Shown: positions 20,637 through 22,893 of the stretch, one piece after another
How the letters are laid out: every line of letters starts with the position of its first letter
Numbering within the stretch: position 1 is the stretch's first letter
Assembly (NCBI GenBank): GCA_035295985.1
Contig: DATHBT010000301.1
Location: 1-22,893, forward strand
Source: JAIVGV01 sp035295985
GTDB lineage: Bacteria; Acidobacteriota; Blastocatellia; Pyrinomonadales; Pyrinomonadaceae
Direction: 5' to 3'
Length of the DNA: 22,893 bases
Position numbers and translations under genes: made by a program
Notes under the pieces: generated by a model
What the model was told of the DNA's origin: nothing
What the model saw: only the letters and a program-made list of their open reading frames with translations
Database searches by the model: none

Positions 20637-21788
20637 TCACTTCTCGCCGTGCCCTAACAGCTTGGCCGCGTGCTCGTCGAGATCGAGGCGCATCATGCCG
20701 CCCGCGTCCGAGTAGCTCTGGGCGAGCGCGGCCTGCGCGCGGCGGCGGCGGAAGATGAGCGCGCCGAAGATGCCGCCGACCGTCAGGCACAAAAGGATCG
20801 CCAGCCCCGCCGCCTTCACCGTGTTGACGATGACTGACGTGGACATCGACAGCCAGGCGCGGTTGTGCCGCTCGTAGGCGTAGGGGTTATCGCCCAGCCA
20901 GCGCACGTCCTTCTCGTACTTCACGCGCCCGGCCAACGCTTCGGCCGCCGCCGCGTCCGCCGCGCCGAAGACGAAGACCGAGTAGTTGCCCTCCCGCCTG
21001 TAAACCGACGGGACGGACTGGCCCGCCCCGCCGAGTTCCGCGATGCGCTGCCTGATGCGCGCGTCGGACTCGGCCGCGACCTGCGGCGTCGCGTACTCGA
21101 ATATGACCAGCCGGCCGGCCGCGCCGTAATCCGCCGTGACCGCCTCCGTGCCCGCGCCGAAGGAGACGGCTTCGAGCGAGGGCTGGTTCTGAACCGCGCC
21201 GAACAGCGCGGCGGGGGTCACGGCGTAGATGGCGCGCGAGTGCGCGGTCTCCCACTCGGGCAGGTGCAGGACGAGCGACGGGATTTCGTTCGTCTCGGCC
21301 TCGACCGTCTGCGCGAGCGCGTGCGCGAACTCTGAGAGCGTGCCGCCCTCCCTGTCCCCCTCGACGACGACGACGGCCGCGCCCTTCGTGAAGATCAGGC
21401 GCGCGCCGGATGCTAGCGAGGCCGTGCCCGTCTCCTGAAACCTGACGGCGGTAGGGGCGGAATCGAAGGGCGGGCGCTTCGACAGCGCGGTGAACAGGGA
21501 GTAGGCCGCCGAAGGCGACGAAGTGTTGATCAGGCGAACGCCGAACCTCTCGCCGCCGGGCAGGCTGTATGCGCGCGAGGCGACCGAGACGGGGCCGAAA
21601 CCTTCCGGCCCGACGAACCCCGAGTCGCGGCCCGCGAGACTGAGCGCCGCGCCCCGCGCGCGCGCGTTGCCGACTCGGTCGGGCAACAACTTGGCGGCCT
21701 CGCCCGCGTCAGCGCAGAGCACGGCGACGGGCAGGGCGACGATAATCGCGGCTGCGACGAGGAGACTGCGGAATGACTGCAAGCGCAT
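20637..21788 (-). CDS. DUF6599-like exported protein with C-terminal membrane anchor
   Basis: A 383-aa protein with an N-terminal signal peptide (FRSLLVAAAIIVALPVAVLC), a large extracytoplasmic part and a C-terminal membrane helix at about 320-345 (VKAAGLAILLCLTVGGIFGA) followed by RRRR and a short cytoplasmic tail. The body repeats an alpha/beta pattern: LINTSSPSAAYSLFTAL and VIFEYATPQVAAESDARIRQ look like two copies of one module. These features match proteins I know as DUF6599 from Acidobacteriota; function unknown. ATG at 21788 has AAGGGA 5 nt upstream. The gene faces the candidate small RNA across a shared terminator and follows the PH-domain gene on the same strand after a gap of about 140 nt. 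Confidence 0.72.
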   Translation of the reverse strand: MRLQSFRSLLVAAAIIVALPVAVLCADAGEAAKLLPDRVGNARARGAALSLAGRDSGFVGPEGFGPVSVASRAYSLPGGERFGVRLINTSSPSAAYSLFTALSKRPPFDSAPTAVRFQETGTASLASGARLIFTKGAAVVVVEGDREGGTLSEFAHALAQTVEAETNEIPSLVLHLPEWETAHSRAIYAVTPAALFGAVQNQPSLEAVSFGAGTEAVTADYGAAGRLVIFEYATPQVAAESDARIRQRIAELGGAGQSVPSVYRREGNYSVFVFGAADAAAAEALAGRVKYEKDVRWLGDNPYAYERHNRAWLSMSTSVIVNTVKAAGLAILLCLTVGGIFGALIFRRRRAQAALAQSYSDAGGMMRLDLDEHAAKLLGHGEK

Positions 21789-21928
21789 AAAAATCCCTTC
21801 GTGTCGGGCGTGCGAGACACGGGCGCGACAGGAAGTTTCGATGTCCCGCTGGGCCGGGCAGTTGTGCAGTCTGAATAGTAACCGCCCGCGTGGATTTAGT
21901 TCCAGCCGCGAGGTTTACCGCGCGCGGG

Positions 21929-22684
21929 TCAGTTCCAGCGGCGCAGCTCGCGCAGGAGCAGGTCGGCGTGGCGGCGCGGGTCGGGGATGTTGTGCATGTT
22001 GGTCGTGCCGCCCATCTCGTTGGCGTTTTCGATGAGCAGGTCGCCGAAGCCAAGGAGGCGCTGCGGGATGGTGGCCGAGACGGTCACGTCCTGGATGTTG
22101 CGAAGCGGGATGTTGCGCGTGCGGCGCGAGACGAAGCCCTGATCGATCTCGATCTTCGAGTCGGTCAGCGTGTAGCGGACGCTGTTGCGCTTCAGGTGCC
22201 GGTAAGCCGGGATGAGCAGGAGCGGGAGCGCGGCGAGCAGCGAGTAGAGCGCGGGGAAGGCGGTGAAGATCGCGAGCAGGACGATCAGGCCGACAGCGCC
22301 GAGCGCGGCGAGCGCGTAGCCGACGCCGATGAAGAGAAAGGTCGGGCGGACTGTGAAGATGACGCGCTCGGCCTCTTCGTCGTGCCCGCGGCCGTCGGCT
22401 TCGGGGCGGGCCGCGACTTCGCGCCGGGGGGCTTCGCCGCCGAACTGCGCGGGCCGCCGCTCTTCGTGCCGCGCCAACTGCTCGACGCGCGCGGGCGGCG
22501 ACTGCCGCTCGTCGAAGGGCGAGCGCGCGGCGAAGCGTGTCGCCTCGGGGTCGCGCGCGGCGGCGGCGTCCTGGCCGGCGACGCGCGTGGCCTCCGGGTC
22601 GCCCGGCGGGAGGGCGGGCGCGCCGCAGTGGTTGCAGAAGCGCACGCCGAGGGGGATGTCGCCGCCGCAGTTCGAGCAGTACAT
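21929..22684 (-). CDS. Zinc-ribbon plus bacterial PH (bPH2/YdbS-like) membrane protein
   Basis: A 251-aa protein. Residues 1-20 form a zinc ribbon (CSNC ... CNHC). Residues about 25-105 are a charged, low-complexity linker with a repeated DPEATR motif. Two adjacent membrane helices span about 115-165 (FLFIGVGYALAALGAVGLIV, then FPALYSLLAALPLLLIPAY). A bPH2 domain follows: VRYTLTDSKIEIDQGFVSRR, NIPLRNIQDVTVSATIPQRL, LGFGDLLIENANEMGG. The pair of helices before a PH-like fold is typical of YdbS/YdbT-like proteins, usually of unknown function at the membrane. The frame opens upstream, but ATG at 22684 is chosen because the ribbon starts there and AGGAG lies 7-8 nt before it. Confidence 0.87.
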   Translation of the reverse strand: MYCSNCGGDIPLGVRFCNHCGAPALPPGDPEATRVAGQDAAAARDPEATRFAARSPFDERQSPPARVEQLARHEERRPAQFGGEAPRREVAARPEADGRGHDEEAERVIFTVRPTFLFIGVGYALAALGAVGLIVLLAIFTAFPALYSLLAALPLLLIPAYRHLKRNSVRYTLTDSKIEIDQGFVSRRTRNIPLRNIQDVTVSATIPQRLLGFGDLLIENANEMGGTTNMHNIPDPRRHADLLLRELRRWN

Positions 22685-22766
22685 TTCGGTTCTCCTGAAC
22701 GGGGAAGTCTCGACGGGCCGCGGAACCGTTCGCGCCGATGATAAACACGGACGCGCCGAAAACAGA

Positions 22767-22795
22767 AGCGGGCGGCGCACGCCGCGCCGCCCGCT
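22767..22795 (-). terminator. Possible terminator of a minus-strand gene beyond the window
   Basis: AGCGGGCGGCG (22767-22777) pairs perfectly with CGCCGCCCGCT (22785-22795). On the minus strand the stem is followed by TCTGTTTTC, a short U-rich run. It lies upstream of the PH-domain gene and would end a transcript entering from the right. Confidence 0.5.
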
Positions 22796-22802
22796 GAATC
22801 CA

Positions 22803-22880
22803 TGTTGAGGGTTGAAGTTTGACGTTGCCGCCCGTTTCCTCCGTGTCCCCTCCGTGCCCTCTGTGTATCCGTGGTGAGTA
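22803..22880. repeat. Tandem-repeat arms J at the right edge
   Basis: 7-bp units GTTGAGG, GTTGAAG, TTTGACG lie at 22803-22823. A CCGTGTCCC/CCGTGCCCT/CTGTGTATC array ending CCGTGGTGA follows (about 22837-22877); it is the reverse complement of the outer CACCACAGAG type in repeat H. Partner arms are not in the window, apart from the matching copy at 11498. Confidence 0.5.
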
Positions 22881-22893
22881 CGATCAGCCGTCG

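Noticed and set aside
20440..20790. 116-codon minus-strand open frame across the hairpin region
   Set aside because: It runs through the perfect 22-bp terminator stem and into the DUF6599-like gene in another frame, so it is not a gene.

Overview
The window is GC-rich (roughly 65% by eye) bacterial chromosome with short intergenic gaps and Gram-negative envelope genes (heptose kinase, family 9 glycosyltransferase, S13 peptidase). Gene content and the style of the intergenic repeats suggest an Acidobacteriota genome, probably near Blastocatellia. That placement is inference; no rRNA, tRNA or other marker is present. No CRISPR array or transposase is seen.

Left part (1-8244, minus strand): a co-directional run, read from right to left as DUF1015, a broken four-helix-bundle gene, a GNAT acetyltransferase, serA, serC, a PD40 beta-propeller protein and a secreted M28 peptidase with a PDZ domain. 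The core is serine biosynthesis (SerA, SerC) with a DUF1015 companion. Every gap in this run holds an inverted repeat whose arms are degenerate 7-bp tandem units, placed within a few bases of the upstream stop codon. One of these elements carries the four-helix-bundle gene between its arms.

Middle part (8406-17842, plus strand): a pentapeptide-repeat/TIR fusion with a sharp GC change at the domain junction; a pterin-4a-carbinolamine dehydratase; a secreted rhodanese whose frame is interrupted by a UGA at what I take to be a conserved Cys position, with a SECIS-like hairpin just downstream; a membrane-anchored NTF2-like protein; a Trm112-like zinc ribbon, GT9 glycosyltransferase and cupin cluster; a small conserved unknown; and an HldE-type kinase, S13 D-Ala-D-Ala carboxypeptidase and dapF cluster that makes envelope precursors. 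DapF has Ser where the second catalytic Cys is expected.

Right part (17843-22893): a strong terminator, a secreted 3D-domain (double-psi beta-barrel) protein with its own terminator, a type-II/ReAV-like asparaginase, then a 660-bp non-coding gap, then two minus-strand membrane proteins (DUF6599-like; zinc ribbon plus bacterial PH domain). The gap holds a textbook sigma-54 promoter followed by four hairpins that all show TTGGGGGA in the loop; the last is a 22-bp perfect stem with a U-tract. This looks like a free-standing small RNA of about 310 nt.

The most interesting items are the sigma-54 multi-hairpin RNA, the heptamer hairpin elements with their four-helix-bundle cargo, and the possible selenocysteine rhodanese.
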